Assembly (NCBI GenBank): GCA_054601695.1
Contig: BAAHQB010000005.1
Span: 558,001 to 622,000, forward strand
Origin: Amorphochlora amoebiformis
Lineage: Eukaryota > Cercozoa > Chlorarachniophyceae
DNA: 64,000 bases
Reading direction: 5' to 3'
Within the stretch, counting starts at the first letter, position 1. Each line of letters opens with the position of its first letter. A model generated the notes under the pieces. It made no database searches, was not told the DNA's origin, and worked only from the letters and a program-made list of their open reading frames with translations. Positions 20,153 to 53,756 of this stretch are shown here, one piece after another. A program made the position numbers and the translations under genes.

Positions 20153-20537
20153 CTATATTATATATATATATATATATATAACACACATAAAAGACACATT
20201 CACACTTTTTTTCTTACCTGACCGTCCTCACCGTTTCCTCAATAGTCTCCAACAGTCCTTTAATCCTCTGAACTCCCGCGACCATACCTCGCAATCCCAT
20301 CTCTGAGGTCCGGTTCGCCGAGAAGGACCCAGCCCCAACAGGCGTACCAGAATCTCCTACCAGACTATTCTCCCGCCCCAAACCGCCCAAGACTGTCTCC
20401 CCCCCTTGTATTCTTCTGCGTTTCCGCGCTAATGAATCTGCGTTTGAGGGCGTCTTCCGCCCTCCTCGCAGCCGGGAAAATCCGGGATTTTCCGCGATTT
20501 CCCAGTCCAAATGGGAGCCACAGAGCAGTATACACAT
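18720..20537 (-). CDS. Gene C: unrecognised basic protein, possibly the 5' part of Nuc
   Basis: Exons 20537-20218 (start ATG inferred, donor CAG|GTAAGA), 19747-19717, 19617-19539 and 18778-18720 join in phase. The first encodes about 106 residues with [26 protein letters not shown] and [13 protein letters not shown]; later ones give [30 protein letters not shown] and [19 protein letters not shown]. The last exon ends at AAG|GCAAAA, a possible GC donor; a candidate exon 18342-18314 follows in phase and would join Nuc at 17844. I recognise no domain. The start lies about 90 bp from the start of gene D on the other strand, which suggests a shared promoter. The acceptor/start of the first exon is uncertain. 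Confidence 0.55.
19270..19528. repeat. GAGAGCGAAAGAGC-type purine array
   Basis: A long run of GAGAGCGA, GAGAATGAGA and GAGCGAAAGAGC units lies immediately downstream, in the minus sense, of gene C exon 19617-19539. The same array with the adjoining exon piece occurs inverted at 31700-31910. Confidence 0.85.
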
Positions 20538-20628
20538 ACACGAGACCCCTGTGTACGCGTATCTACGGCGCACCTGGCTATAAGCCAAAGCTTCCCTCCT
20601 TTCCCGAAGGGGGGATAGCGCCAAGGTC
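20538..20628. promoter_or_regulatory. Putative bidirectional promoter between C and D
   Basis: A 91-bp, GC-richer gap separates the inferred gene C start on the minus strand from the gene D ATG at 20629. I see no clear TATA box. The function is inferred only from the head-to-head arrangement. Confidence 0.35.
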
Positions 20629-26436
<5,808 letters not shown>

Positions 26437-26499
26437 TCAACATATGACCGATTGTCGAATTCTTTCTGTTCGTCCTTACTTCCTTCCTTCCTCCGGAAC

Positions 26500-26562
26500 C
26501 CATGGGCTCCGGTATGGCTTGGGTTCCGACATCCGAAGTGGCTTGGGTTCCGACAGTTTTGT
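26500..26562 (-). pseudogene. Fragment resembling the SEPKP repeat exon of Nuc
   Basis: GGCTTGGGTTCCGAC occurs twice here and is also the repeat core of the Nuc exon 17837-17453, where it reads SEPKP on the minus strand. Here it lies downstream of gene D with no clear splice sites, so it looks like a dispersed fragment. Confidence 0.45.
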
Positions 26563-26885
26563 TGGCTGCTAGTAATTTTTACGTAAGCGTAGTGGATGTG
26601 AGGTCTATCTAATGGCGTTTGAGTAGGTATAGTTTAAGTTTGTGAACTATTCATAGATGTATATATATATATATATACATATGAATATATATACATATAT
26701 ATATGTACATATGTATATACATACATAGGTACATATGTATACACATATATACATATTATATATATACATACACATATATATATAATATATATATACATAA
26801 TATATACATACATATACATACATATATATATATATATATATATGTATATGTGTATATATTTATACATGTATAGGTATGTGTATAA

Positions 26886-26929
<44 letters not shown>

Positions 26930-26988
26930 ATATGAGTATGTGTATATTGTTATATATGGATATATACATATATATATATATGCATATT

Positions 26989-27027
<39 letters not shown>

Positions 27028-27298
27028 ACGTGTAATATATATATATACACATATATATATACATATATACATATATTATACATATATATATACATATACA
27101 TATATATATATACATAAATATAATATGTATGCATATCTAAATGTGTATACATATATATGTGTAGGTATACACATGTGTATAAATCTATTTACATGTAAAT
27201 ATACATATATATATATATATACATATGTATATAATTATATCTTTATATAAATATATGTATATATATATATACGTATACATATCTAGTACACTATATAG

Positions 27299-41072
<13,774 letters not shown>

Positions 41073-41078
41073 TATATT

Positions 41079-41122
<44 letters not shown>

Positions 41123-41174
41123 CATATATATATATATACAAAACTATGTACATATACAATGTTATACAGATATA

Positions 41175-41212
<38 letters not shown>

Positions 41213-41737
41213 AGATATATATATATATTATACACTATTACAACTTGTCACTTGAAATAGAAGTCACATGATTTTTATATTTCAATCTTGTGAATTGTGT
41301 TATATATACTCAGATACTAGATACAAATCAAAATATATATGTGATACAGATGAAATCCATATGACCAAGATCACGAGAGATGATGCAGCACTACGGTACG
41401 TTAGCATCAGATCACACTAGTATAGACTAGAACTAGTATATATGTCATCTTTAACTAGTTTAAATTAGACTATAATCTAGATAATGAGAACTGTATTGAT
41501 GGAAATCTAGTATAATTTCGAATTCGAGCCTAGGAGCTTTATTAGTCTAGTCCTAGATTTAGTAGGCATCATGCAAGATAGAATGAACAGTTTAGCGTTC
41601 ATAGTTTTTAACTGTATACAAATTCGAGTATTTCATGAGAACCACTGGATATTAACTAGACTAAGAGATACTCCAGACTCTAGATACTCTTCGACAATTT
41701 TTTTTTAAATCGAGATGCCGAGTCACCTGAGATCGTA
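41073..41737. other. Intergenic region between convergent genes E and B
   Basis: Non-satellite, AT-rich, with many CTAG/ACTAGT/TCTAGAT motifs (about a dozen between 41300 and 41690) and a short T run at 41699-41706. No frame or exon stands out. Both genes should have their 3' UTRs and polyadenylation signals here. Confidence 0.5.
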
Positions 41738-41970
41738 TCACATATTGGGTTCGAACTTCATGCTCGTAATATTCTTCGCCTTGCCCCTTGCCCGAGTCGA
41801 ACGCTTATCGGGTTGAATGGGAACGATGCCATCTCTCAGGAGCGTAGCTAGGTTGTCGGTCTCTAGAGCCTGTTTGGAATTTCGATGTGTCATGAGTGTA
41901 GTATATGATGTACATGGATAAGAATGTGAGATGTGTATGTGTACATAAACGATGTCTAGTGTGTATACCC

Positions 41971-42036
<66 letters not shown>

Positions 42037-42141
42037 CATGTAAACGAATTTAAAATATGACTACAAATCCCTATACTTCATGGTGTTAACCTGTACTTAT
42101 TATTAAATATATACACATGTATGTATATATATATATATATA

Positions 42142-42172
<31 letters not shown>

Positions 42173-42265
42173 CAATATATATATGTATATATATATATAT
42201 ATGTTTATAGCAATGTATATATACAATAACTATTATACATATTTATATATACACTTGTATATAAG

Positions 42266-42304
<39 letters not shown>

Positions 42305-42919
42305 CTCTTACAAACATCAAAACACGTTTTCACCTCATGTATTTCGGGCCATAGGGCCAAGAATTTGCCATTTCGAAAGACTTGAGGAGTAGTCCTCTTA
42401 GCCTTTGCCTTACTATTCCCAATCATCCACTCCTGTTCATATATGTTTAATACCATGTCATTACAATAATTCCCTGTTAAATTCATCTTTAATACAGTGC
42501 TATACTTCCCCTTTCCATAAAATCAAATATGTGCATATTCAACGCTCATAGGTAACATATTAAGGTGTGAGATATCTGCATATTCCAAACTAATATCTAG
42601 CATATTGATGTGGAGGAATTTAGACGCGTTGTTTACTCTTAGGGGGGATTTTTCTCGCATATGGGTACGTAGTATAGCGAGGAGAAGGAGAGAGAAGAGG
42701 ATAAATCACCCTAGATTTGCGGTCCATGGAGATATCCTTGGCCTCGAATCTATGTGCGTAATGTCCACAATTGTAACTTTAGCGTGTGAAAACACAAAGG
42801 TTATGTCGAACGTTTATGTGTATGTTTTAATGTTTATTATATATATTGAATGTAATCCAATACAGCTTATATATATATATATATATATGTATTTATGTTT
42901 ATATTATTATACACACACA

Positions 42920-42955
<36 letters not shown>

Positions 42956-43005
42956 AATATATATATATGTATATATATAAAATATATATATACATATATT
43001 TATTC

Positions 43006-43041
<36 letters not shown>

Positions 43042-43255
43042 CTATATATATATATATATATATAATATTCAATGTTCACTTGATCTGGAGATTTGTAAGT
43101 AGATCCATCAGCCGTATCGTGTACTTTCGTGTCTAACACACATATGATACATATATATATATATATATATGTGTAGATATCTTTAAATATTATAATATAA
43201 AGGAATCTGTTTAGTCAAAAAATATATACCACACACACCTGTACATGCGCAACGT

Positions 43256-43312
<57 letters not shown>

Positions 43313-43390
43313 CATATACATATCATATCATATATATATATATATATATTCCACATATAGATTTGTATATCTACAATGTATGTAATATAT

Positions 43391-43432
<42 letters not shown>

Positions 43433-43489
43433 ATATATATATATATATATATAATATATTATGCACTATGTATATATATATATACATAT

Positions 43490-43526
<37 letters not shown>

Positions 43527-43733
43527 CGAATACACACACACACACACATATATATATATAGATGTATTTATATACCTGCGTAGAGCCTGGAACTGAGGAG
43601 AAGAATACAGTGAGTTTGGTGAGAGGCTCGATTTTAATCTTACGCTCTTTCACCTGTCGTAGATGTATTTATCTAAATGCTATTTTTAATATATGCGCAC
43701 AATTTACATTTATATATATATTTACATTTCTTC

Positions 43734-43782
<49 letters not shown>

Positions 43783-43785
43783 CAG

Positions 43786-43819
<34 letters not shown>

Positions 43820-43900
43820 CAATATATATATATATATATAATCTACAATCAACGTACAAAGAGAACGACCGGTAGAATTACGAAGGTATTACGAGCAATA

Positions 43901-43991
<91 letters not shown>

Positions 43992-44238
43992 CATATATAT
44001 ATATATATATTGTTTTATTACTAATAATACCCATGATAACACCCAGTGCATATGGGTGAAGTATATGTGAGATGAACCCCAGTGAGCGAGAGGAGAGAGA
44101 GAGAGAGCAAGTGTAAGAAATAAGATTAAGGAAAAAAGGGATTGTAACGAATAAATTAGAGGATTTTTTGAAGGATTGAGATTAAGAAGCATACCATAGC
44201 TGACCGCCACTCGGGACTCAGACCAAGCTTCTCTCTGG

Positions 44239-44273
<35 letters not shown>

Positions 44274-44293
44274 CACAATATATACACATTTAT

Positions 44294-44354
<61 letters not shown>

Positions 44355-44433
44355 CATATGTGTGTGTGTGTATATATGTACGTATATATTTATATGTATA
44401 ATATATATGTATATATATATATATATGTGTGTG

Positions 44434-44509
<76 letters not shown>

Positions 44510-45108
44510 ATATAAACACACAGATATAATATAAATATATAAATATATAAATTCACCTCTTGGACATTGCCTGTTGGCGCTTAATCTCCCTCGCCTTTGC
44601 CTTGAACTCCTGAAAGAATACACTCACAATACGCAACTTAAAGGAAAATCACAATTATGTCAAAAAAAAAATCCGAACTTTGTGAAATTACCCGGAAATA
44701 TTGCTTCACATTATTATAAAGATATGTACATTTTTCTAAATATACACGTGCACATGTATATATATATATAAGTGTATAATATACACAAACACATATATTT
44801 AAACATGAGAAAATTCGAATGGATTAATTTTTCAGATAATATCGGGAACGAACCCACTCACCATATGCTGAGACCCCAAGAGGTTTTCCACAAAATATTC
44901 CAAGGTCCAATTGATAGCGTAGGGTTAATTTAGAGGCAGTGCTATTGCGATATTACTCAGGTGTCTTTGTGTGTGTGTGTGTGTGTGTGTATGCGTGGAG
45001 ACTATGTACAAATATTGCAAATATTGTTGAGTAGAATATGATATGTATATGTATACCATATTTGTGTGCATATATATACACAATTTTTACACGCACACAT
45101 TTATATAA

Positions 45109-45190
<82 letters not shown>

Positions 45191-45524
45191 GTAAATATAT
45201 ATATATATATATATGCATACATATCAATAGTTTCATATTATACTGATATACCTGTAGTTTCCGGTCGTGATCTTGCCGAGACTTTCGGTTTCTCGCCAGC
45301 TCGATCTCTTCCTTGATCTGACATTATTAACATATAGTAAATCCATTGAAAATGCATCGTTCAAATTGGTCCTCATGTTACAGTCTTCCTGTTACGTATT
45401 TTGGCTTTTGCAGCATTTCTCATATCGAAGCACTTAAGGGCAAAATTTATTTGTGTCAGAACAAATCTGTGGAGCAAGTGTGATATTATAAGTTCTATTA
45501 TTTCTTGGTTATAATATATATAAT

Positions 45525-45563
<39 letters not shown>

Positions 45564-45612
45564 CACATAACTATATAATATATGCATATGCATGTATGTA
45601 CATACGAATGTA

Positions 45613-45687
<75 letters not shown>

Positions 45688-45756
45688 TATAATTACATCT
45701 ATATATAGATGTATATTATTATATATGTTGTATATATACATATATATACATATGTA

Positions 45757-45794
<38 letters not shown>

Positions 45795-45801
45795 GAATAC
45801 A

Positions 45802-45873
<72 letters not shown>

Positions 45874-46562
45874 CAAACAAGCACCACCTTGCTCATATGC
45901 TTCTCGACCATGAGAAATCTGTACAAGCTTTCCCGCATTTTTTTCACCTAAAATTATTCACTATTAGCAAGTGTTAGACATTTGTATAGGGCTTGGCTAC
46001 GTCATGGCTACGCCTCGCGAGTGCTAGTGCCCAAGTGAATGTGTTGCTAGGGTTAGGCGCGGGCGTATAAAGGGGGAGGAGCTTGTTAAGACCGTGGTAC
46101 GGGAAATGCTCGTGTTTCGGTAAGGGTTACTTATTCCAGAATATTTGGTTAAGAAGGTTGGAGTATGGTTTAGAGTTAGTTTACATGTAATGCCTCGCCT
46201 TTCATCTCAGATGGAATCGCCTGTTTGTGTGTGTATGTATATTATTTCTAGTTGCTTTATGTATGAATGTAGAAATGTAGGACAGTGGTCGTGTGCGTAT
46301 GTGTGTAAAATACATTTATATTATATTATATATATATATATATATATATATTGTGCATATATATGTTTTTGTATGTATAAAACATGCAGATACAACCTTG
46401 GATAGCGAATTCCAATATGCGTTGAGTTTGTTCTGACGCTCATTCAAAAACTGAAAATGCAAGCTTGGTAAATATATGTATAATATGTACATTTGTATGT
46501 ACATACATATATTTATATATATGTAAAAATATATACATATATAATATATATACATATATATA

Positions 46563-46608
<46 letters not shown>

Positions 46609-47119
46609 TTTTACATGTACTGAGAATATACAGAAACACAACAAAAAAAAAATTCATACATACAAGTGAAACTACCTTCTGAGAGTGTCCAAACAACGAC
46701 CGGGGCCTCGGCGGAAAGTCGGCAATGTCGGCTGCCCGGGCTCCAAAAAGCGGCACTATCGAATCGTGAAACTTCTTCATGACTCCAAACTTGGCTTGAA
46801 TATTCCACTGAGAGAGTTTCATTCCAGTTTGAACACATACATATTTGGTCTCAATTGTGCAACACTAGTCATTGAATGAACCTGAACAGGCTTTTCGTAG
46901 TCAACGAGCGGTGCGATGACCTTGAGGGTATATAGGATGTGGCCCGAGGACTTGTCTCGGCCCGTCACCTGCAGACGAAACAGATATAGATTCAGAGGGT
47001 GAAAACTCCATTTGGATGATCTTCGAGGCCTGGAGAAATCAAATCGTAAGGGAAACACACTATATATGTACATCTATGTATGTAATATATATGCATACAT
47101 GCATACAAAGATATACATA

Positions 47120-47152
<33 letters not shown>

Positions 47153-47181
47153 TCCATATGTAGCATGTGCATTATAAATAG

Positions 47182-47218
<37 letters not shown>

Positions 47219-47308
47219 AGTGAAACATACTAATATATACATCTATATACATCTATATAATAGATATATATACATATATATATATAGATGTATTCAATAT
47301 GTAATATG

Positions 47309-47356
<48 letters not shown>

Positions 47357-48049
47357 GTGTAAGTATTTTTAGAGCAGTAATTTAAATAGCAAGAGAGGAC
47401 GCAGCTCCATGAGCAGATATCGATTGGGTATGAAATCCAGTCATCGGTGTGCTGGAGATCGTAGGAGATCCCGGAGATTGCTCGAGATCCCGGAGATTGC
47501 TGGAGATAGCCTCATCCAGCATAGTGGCAGCTTTCAGACTAGAAGGTGACAGGGCGTATTGACACACCACGTCACGCTTCACAAAAAAATTCTAGAGTAT
47601 CCTGCACGTTATTCTAACCAAGTTAATCATAATCCGAATTGCAAAATCCAAGTGGCATAGCTCGAACGGGTCTCAACCAAAACATGGACTACCTGTGGTA
47701 TATCAAACCGCGCAAACACTAATATATATGTACCATACACACACACATATATATATATATATATGTGTGTGTGTATTTTCAAATTCATTCGCTACCGACA
47801 CAAGAAAAGGAGAAGGCCGCTCAGTAAAACCTGCAAAAATGTCATTTTAGAAAAACAACCAGAGGAATCTAACATAACTAAACACCAACAAATCTTGTGG
47901 ACTATTCAAGCTTCTCATCTCTCCTCTCGTCCCTCTCACCCTTCTGATTGCGATGAGATGACGATTTGACGACGTCTGTGAGGTGGAACTTGAGGCGCCC
48001 GAATTCACCAACGTGTTTGCCACTCTATTGCAACAAATTCAAAAATAGA

Positions 48050-48103
<54 letters not shown>

Positions 48104-48117
48104 GTATATGTATATGT

Positions 48118-48174
<57 letters not shown>

Positions 48175-48238
48175 GTGCGTGTGTGTGTATTTATGTATAT
48201 TTCTCTACATATGTATATACATATACATACATATATAC

Positions 48239-48273
<35 letters not shown>

Positions 48274-48297
48274 GTTATTGTGGATGTTCATGTACAG

Positions 48298-48329
<32 letters not shown>

Positions 48330-48373
48330 TTATTTATATATATATGTATAATTATTATGGATTTTCATTTACA

Positions 48374-48422
<49 letters not shown>

Positions 48423-48500
48423 TATATTAACGTTAATGTACATATATTTTAAATATACAAATTATACTATATTTATATATATTATATGTGTATGTACATA

Positions 48501-48584
<84 letters not shown>

Positions 48585-48971
48585 GACATACCTTATGCAA
48601 ATCCGTACATATTATGCAAATGAGTGAACATGGGCGAAGTGAGCAAAAGAATCAGAGGAAGCTAGTAAATTAAAGTTTCTGAATGGAAGGGACCTCATCT
48701 GCGATATTAACGGTCGAGTTGCGGGGAAGTAGTTTAAGCTGATTTACGGCTAATGAGGCCTGTCCAAGAAGCTGGTCTTCTCCTCTGATTGTAATTTTAT
48801 ATTTCGGATATGATTTCTTCTATTTTGGGGTGTTTTTTATTGGTTTGAGAGAAATGGTTGATGCAGATGTGGCAAGTCCATTTAGACATTCATATGCACG
48901 CATGTTTGCTTGTGTGTATATATATATATAGATTTGTTTATGTAAATTTATATTTTTATATCCATGTACAT

Positions 48972-49061
<90 letters not shown>

Positions 49062-49290
49062 ATAAATATATTGAAATATCCATGTAGAAATATATCATAT
49101 TCACAACTTACATGACGTCGTAGTCGTAGATCTTGAAGTTGAGTGGTAGCTTACTATCCACGAGGTCCGTAAATATCTCAAACATCTTCCACGTGGGGTT
49201 GAGATTGTCGTTAATCACCTGAAAATTCAGAGCACATAAGATATCAAACCTGGATGTCTCGAGTGAATTGCGCAAATATATATTAAATAT

Positions 49291-49336
<46 letters not shown>

Positions 49337-49340
49337 CATA

Positions 49341-49372
<32 letters not shown>

Positions 49373-50671
49373 GGGAGAGAGGTAGAGGATTGAGAAAACG
49401 AAGAAGGACAGGAGCTACAACCCAGTCCAACAATACTATGATTACATGTTCATCTGTACAACCTCAGTTTGGTAGAGCACTCGCTCGTTCTGTGAGACGA
49501 CGAGATAGGGATCAGACATTCCAAACGTATCAACGTTCACGAGCTCCATCGCTGAGATCTTGAACTTGAAGCATGTGCGTGCCGGAACGGTGTGCTTCTT
49601 GCGGCGGCAGCGGACTGAGTAAGAACGTCAGTCATGACTTAAAGAAACGCGTTTTAGGACTGAGAAGTTTTAACCTTTCTTCTCCTTTCCTCCTCGACTA
49701 CTTTTCATCGTTTTTCGCCCCAGGTGGACCACGCAGTCCACCGTACGGATCTTAGGGATAAAAAACAACATTCCATTACTAGAAAACCATGCCATTTCGG
49801 GTTTAGAAGTGAAATTATGACGACGTAAGAATCAATGAAATGGAGAAAATTCATTACCTTGATCGAAACTGCATCGACCCCGTCAGCGAAAGCTTCATTA
49901 AGCTTTTGATTGATGCGCCTGTATTAGAGAATACAAACCACACCCTATTAAGAACAATCCCTCACTGAAGTATCTGTGAAAATTTACGGAGGGAACGCAG
50001 CCCATAACCCTCGTCTCTTCTCGAACTCCCATTTCTGATCATCTGCAAAACATTTTGTTATCAGTGATATTCTCCCACCGACATCCTCTCTCGCTCGCCC
50101 GGTCTCTCTCTCTTACTCCCTCTCATTCTCTCTCACTCGCACTCTCCTGATTCCTCGCTCTCTTCGCGCTCTCTCTCCTACTATATATATATAACTCTCT
50201 CCCCCTCTCGCTCAAGCGATCTCAAGAGAGCCAGAGAGAGAAAATGAGAGCGAGAGGGAGAGGATTCGGGAAGCAGAGCGAGGAATCAGGAAAGACAGAA
50301 AATGTATCAGGGCGAGAACCGTCTATTGACGTCGACGTCCTCTTTTTAATTGGTGAAGTGCCAAGTGAGAAATCAGAGGTGGTGGTAGGCTTCAGCACGA
50401 GTCGTTTCGGCGCTGGAGGTTCGGGAGCTGAGGGTGGTGGTGACGCGTTGTCGTCCGAATCATCACCAGGTGGAGGGGGAGGCTCTTCCTCATCTGAAGG
50501 GGGAGGGGGAGCCTCACCATCGTCCTCGGGAGGGGGAGGAGGAGGAGCCTCGCTGTCTACACGGGTGTGTGCTGAAAACCAAGTAAATTAACTTAAGGAT
50601 CTTCCGGGGGTTTTGAAACGAGATCCCAATCGGTATTTAGCCGTACCTATATGACGCCCCTTTGACGACAT
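41738..50671 (-). CDS. Gene B: WWE-C2-PX-coiled coil-SH3BGRL protein, complete model
   Basis: Twenty-two phase-consistent exons, 1833 nt, 610 residues: 50671-50647, 50571-50320, 50042-49988, 49918-49858, 49750-49675, 49614-49463, 49218-49112, 48784-48694, 48024-47940, 47830-47796, 46968-46882, 46807-46676, 46450-46397, 45947-45888, 45317-45252, 44609-44557, 44234-44195, 43653-43576, 43132-43080, 42749-42710, 42432-42334, 41869-41738. Residues 1-92 acidic/Pro-rich; 94-160 WWE ([22 protein letters not shown]); 170-295 C2 ([25 protein letters not shown]); 303-424 PX ([25 protein letters not shown]); 425-480 coiled coil; 490-580 SH3BGRL thioredoxin fold ([25 protein letters not shown]). WWE domains bind ADP-ribose, C2 lipids/calcium, PX phosphoinositides, which suggests a membrane-linked signalling adaptor (inference). 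An extra 6-bp exon at 44867-44862 is possible. Confidence 0.85.
46010..46320 (+). other. Balanced-composition block in a gene B intron with a TATA-like motif
   Basis: GGGCGTATAAAGGGGGAGG at about 46067 on the plus strand is followed by an ATG at 46145 and about 55 open codons before TA repeat. It might be a small nested plus-strand transcript, but there is no recognisable product. Confidence 0.2.
47382..47600 (-). other. Open segment skipped by the gene B model
   Basis: The minus strand is open for about 70 codons to TAA ([15 protein letters not shown] near the start, CTCCGGGATCT repeats later). It lies between the two exons that complete the start of the PX domain, and using it would break that domain. 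It could be an alternative C-terminus giving a protein without PX. Confidence 0.3.
48283..48382 (-). repeat. Duplicated 35-bp segment in a gene B intron
   Basis: AGTTATTGTGGATGTTCATG at 48273-48292 and AATTATTATGGATTTTCATT at 48350-48369, each followed by TACAGAT, are diverged copies about 75 bp apart. Confidence 0.55.
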
Positions 50672-50866
50672 CTATAACCTGATTCAGTCGTAAGTTATAA
50701 TACGCTGTAAGTTCACGAAAAGCTTTCAAACCTAATTTTCCGCCTTTGTATCCTTCGTGCGACCCCAGTCCAGCTATCGCTGGATGTCACAGGGTGCCGA
50801 CGAAATAAAAAAAAGAAAAAAGACTTTTCTTTCGGAATCCAGAACACACGCATTCTAGGTTCCGAG
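50672..50866. promoter_or_regulatory. Putative bidirectional promoter between B and ZNF511
   Basis: A 195-bp gap separates the ATG of gene B (50671, minus) and the ATG of ZNF511 (50867, plus). The sequence is non-satellite with balanced composition; an A run (50808-50822) lies near the ZNF511 start. Shared promoter function is inferred from the arrangement. Confidence 0.45.
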
Positions 50867-51349
50867 ATGGACGCTGCCGTGCGGCTGGATTCTGAGTACG
50901 TTCATAGACGTATAACGCCTCGAGGGACGATTAGAAGGCTGTATTCACCAGATTCCAAGTTTTTCGAGCACTGTAATCGTGATCGGATTCTCCTGGGCAA
51001 ACAATGGCTTCTCGACCTTCCGTCGGGCTGTCAGTCTTTCGCCCCTGCCGACCAGGAGTGAGTGGATTCTTTCGGAGAAGATCTATTTAAGTCTAATTTC
51101 ACCATCTTTCTTATCGTTTTCGGTTTATTTCGGGCATGTGGATCGGGGGTTGTCAGGATTGTGTGCAGGGAAGGGGGTTGCCGTATGGTTTGTAGGGGTA
51201 TTGAGGCGTTTGAGATGCATTATGAGACGGCGCACAGGCATAAGGTCGAATGTATTCCTATGTACCTATGATGAATGTGTGAATATTGGGTATGTATGTA
51301 TGTATGATGTCTGAATGTACGTGACATATAACACATACAAGTACCCGTA

Positions 51350-51391
<42 letters not shown>

Positions 51392-51598
51392 ACATATATA
51401 TATATATATATATACAACACTACATACAAATACACAATACACAGTGCGGTGTCTGCAAAAGAAGCTTTCCAAACGAGCGATATCTCAGCCTACACGTATC
51501 AGGTACCCAAAAAACTCAGAATAACTCTCAACCCTTTGGTTGTAAGTAGGGGTATGAGGCCTAGGTTTAGGGTTGGGCTCATCTTCTAAATACATATA

Positions 51599-51658
<60 letters not shown>

Positions 51659-51789
51659 TGCATACACATATATACATATGTTAAGCTGTCCGCCCTCTTT
51701 CCCCCTCGTCAAATATGCATAATCTTTACTTACGTACATAATTCTACATATCCGATATCTATGCATACTGAAAGTTTCTGTCCATTATA

Positions 51790-51868
<79 letters not shown>

Positions 51869-51907
51869 ATATATATATATATACATATAATAATAATAAT
51901 AATAATG

Positions 51908-51939
<32 letters not shown>

Positions 51940-52467
51940 GATAATAATAATACTAATACTAATTTCTATACATATACATACATACATACACATATATACT
52001 TATTGCGTTAAAGCTCCACGATAGCTTTTTTCGAGCTACTATATGTATAAACATATTGTAAAATATACAATGTTTTTATGCAATATATGTAAAATACATA
52101 AAAGTCTTCCTTTCTTAGAACGCTACGACAGCTGTTCCAAAAAAAAAATGTATATATTGTAAAATGTACTATGTATAGGTATGATATGTGTTATACATAT
52201 ATAAGTGTTTCTTTCTTGTTAGAGCGACACGACAGCTTTTTCATAGTATATGTATATATTGTAAAATATAGTATGTATAGGTATGATATATGTTATATAT
52301 GTATATATTATATATATATATATGTATATATATATGTATGTATATGTGTATATATATGTATATATATACAAGTGTATATACAAGTGTTTTTTCCTTGTCA
52401 AAGCGACACGATAGCTTTTTCCAAATACTATATGTATATATTGTAAAGTATACTATGTATAGGTATG

Positions 52468-52527
<60 letters not shown>

Positions 52528-52607
52528 TGTTTTTTTTTTGTCAGAGCGACACGACAGCTTTTTCCAGTTACAGGTTGAGGCAGGCAATAAGATGGTAGTA
52601 TATAACA

Positions 52608-52672
<65 letters not shown>

Positions 52673-52800
52673 ATATATATACATTCTTTATATACCTACG
52701 CATATATTGGTATATATGCATATATGTGTGTACATTTTGTACACGTATATACATATATATATATATATATTATATATGTGTGTGTATATATGTGTATATA

Positions 52801-52838
<38 letters not shown>

Positions 52839-52966
52839 GTGTGCATAATATTGGCACATGCTATACGTATATATATATATATATATACACATATATACAC
52901 ACATATATATATATATATATATACATGCATACATTTACATATATGTACATACACATACACATATAC

Positions 52967-53001
<35 letters not shown>

Positions 53002-53718
53002 CACATACACACATATAATATATATATATATATATATATGTGACATACACACACACACATATATGTATGTATGACATACACATATATTATACACATAAAA
53101 TTTTTATAAATACACACATATACATATATATACATATATATATACACACATGCACACACACATACATACATATACACACACATAAATACATTATATATAC
53201 ATATATAATATATATATATATATTTGTATATATATATATAATTGTATTATACTGATAATATATATGTATACATCTAGTTTGAGTGTCTAGTCGAGAGCTG
53301 CAAAAGACGTTTCGGATCCCGGTAACCCTAACCCTAACCCTAACCCTAACCCTAACCCTAACACTTTCCCTAACCCTATCCCTAACCCTAACCTTAACAG
53401 AACCCTATCCCTAACCCTAACCCTAACAGAACCCTAACCCTAACCCTAACCCTTAGCCTAGCCCTAACCCAACCCTACCCCTAACCCGACACCCTAACCC
53501 TTTCCCTAACCCTAACCCTAACCCTTACCCCTTACCCTAACCCTAACCCTAACCCATTCCCTAACCCTAACCCTAACCCTAACCTTTTACCATAATTTGA
53601 TGTTCAGGCGCGCGCGTCGGGCGCATCTGAGCGCTGTTCATACTTTCCCTCAGCGATTTCGATTCGATGAACCGCCAAAGTCTAAGATGGGCTCTCTTTC
53701 TCTAATCCTGAATATATT

Positions 53719-53756
<38 letters not shown>

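Noticed and set aside
41735-41765. GGGTTCGAAC motif resembling a tRNA T-arm
   Set aside because: It is part of the last coding exon of gene B (MKFEPN on the minus strand), and no cloverleaf can be drawn around it.
42605-43102. Plus-strand open frame of 165 codons starting MMWRNLDAL
   Set aside because: It lies opposite gene B exon 42749-42710 and an intron; the minus strand carries the SH3BGRL motif in phase, and the last half of the frame is TA repeat.
53597-53650. An ATG at 53597 as a gene start
   Set aside because: The segment from 53608 is the second half of ZNF511 finger 3, and the ATG lies in the telomere-repeat intron.
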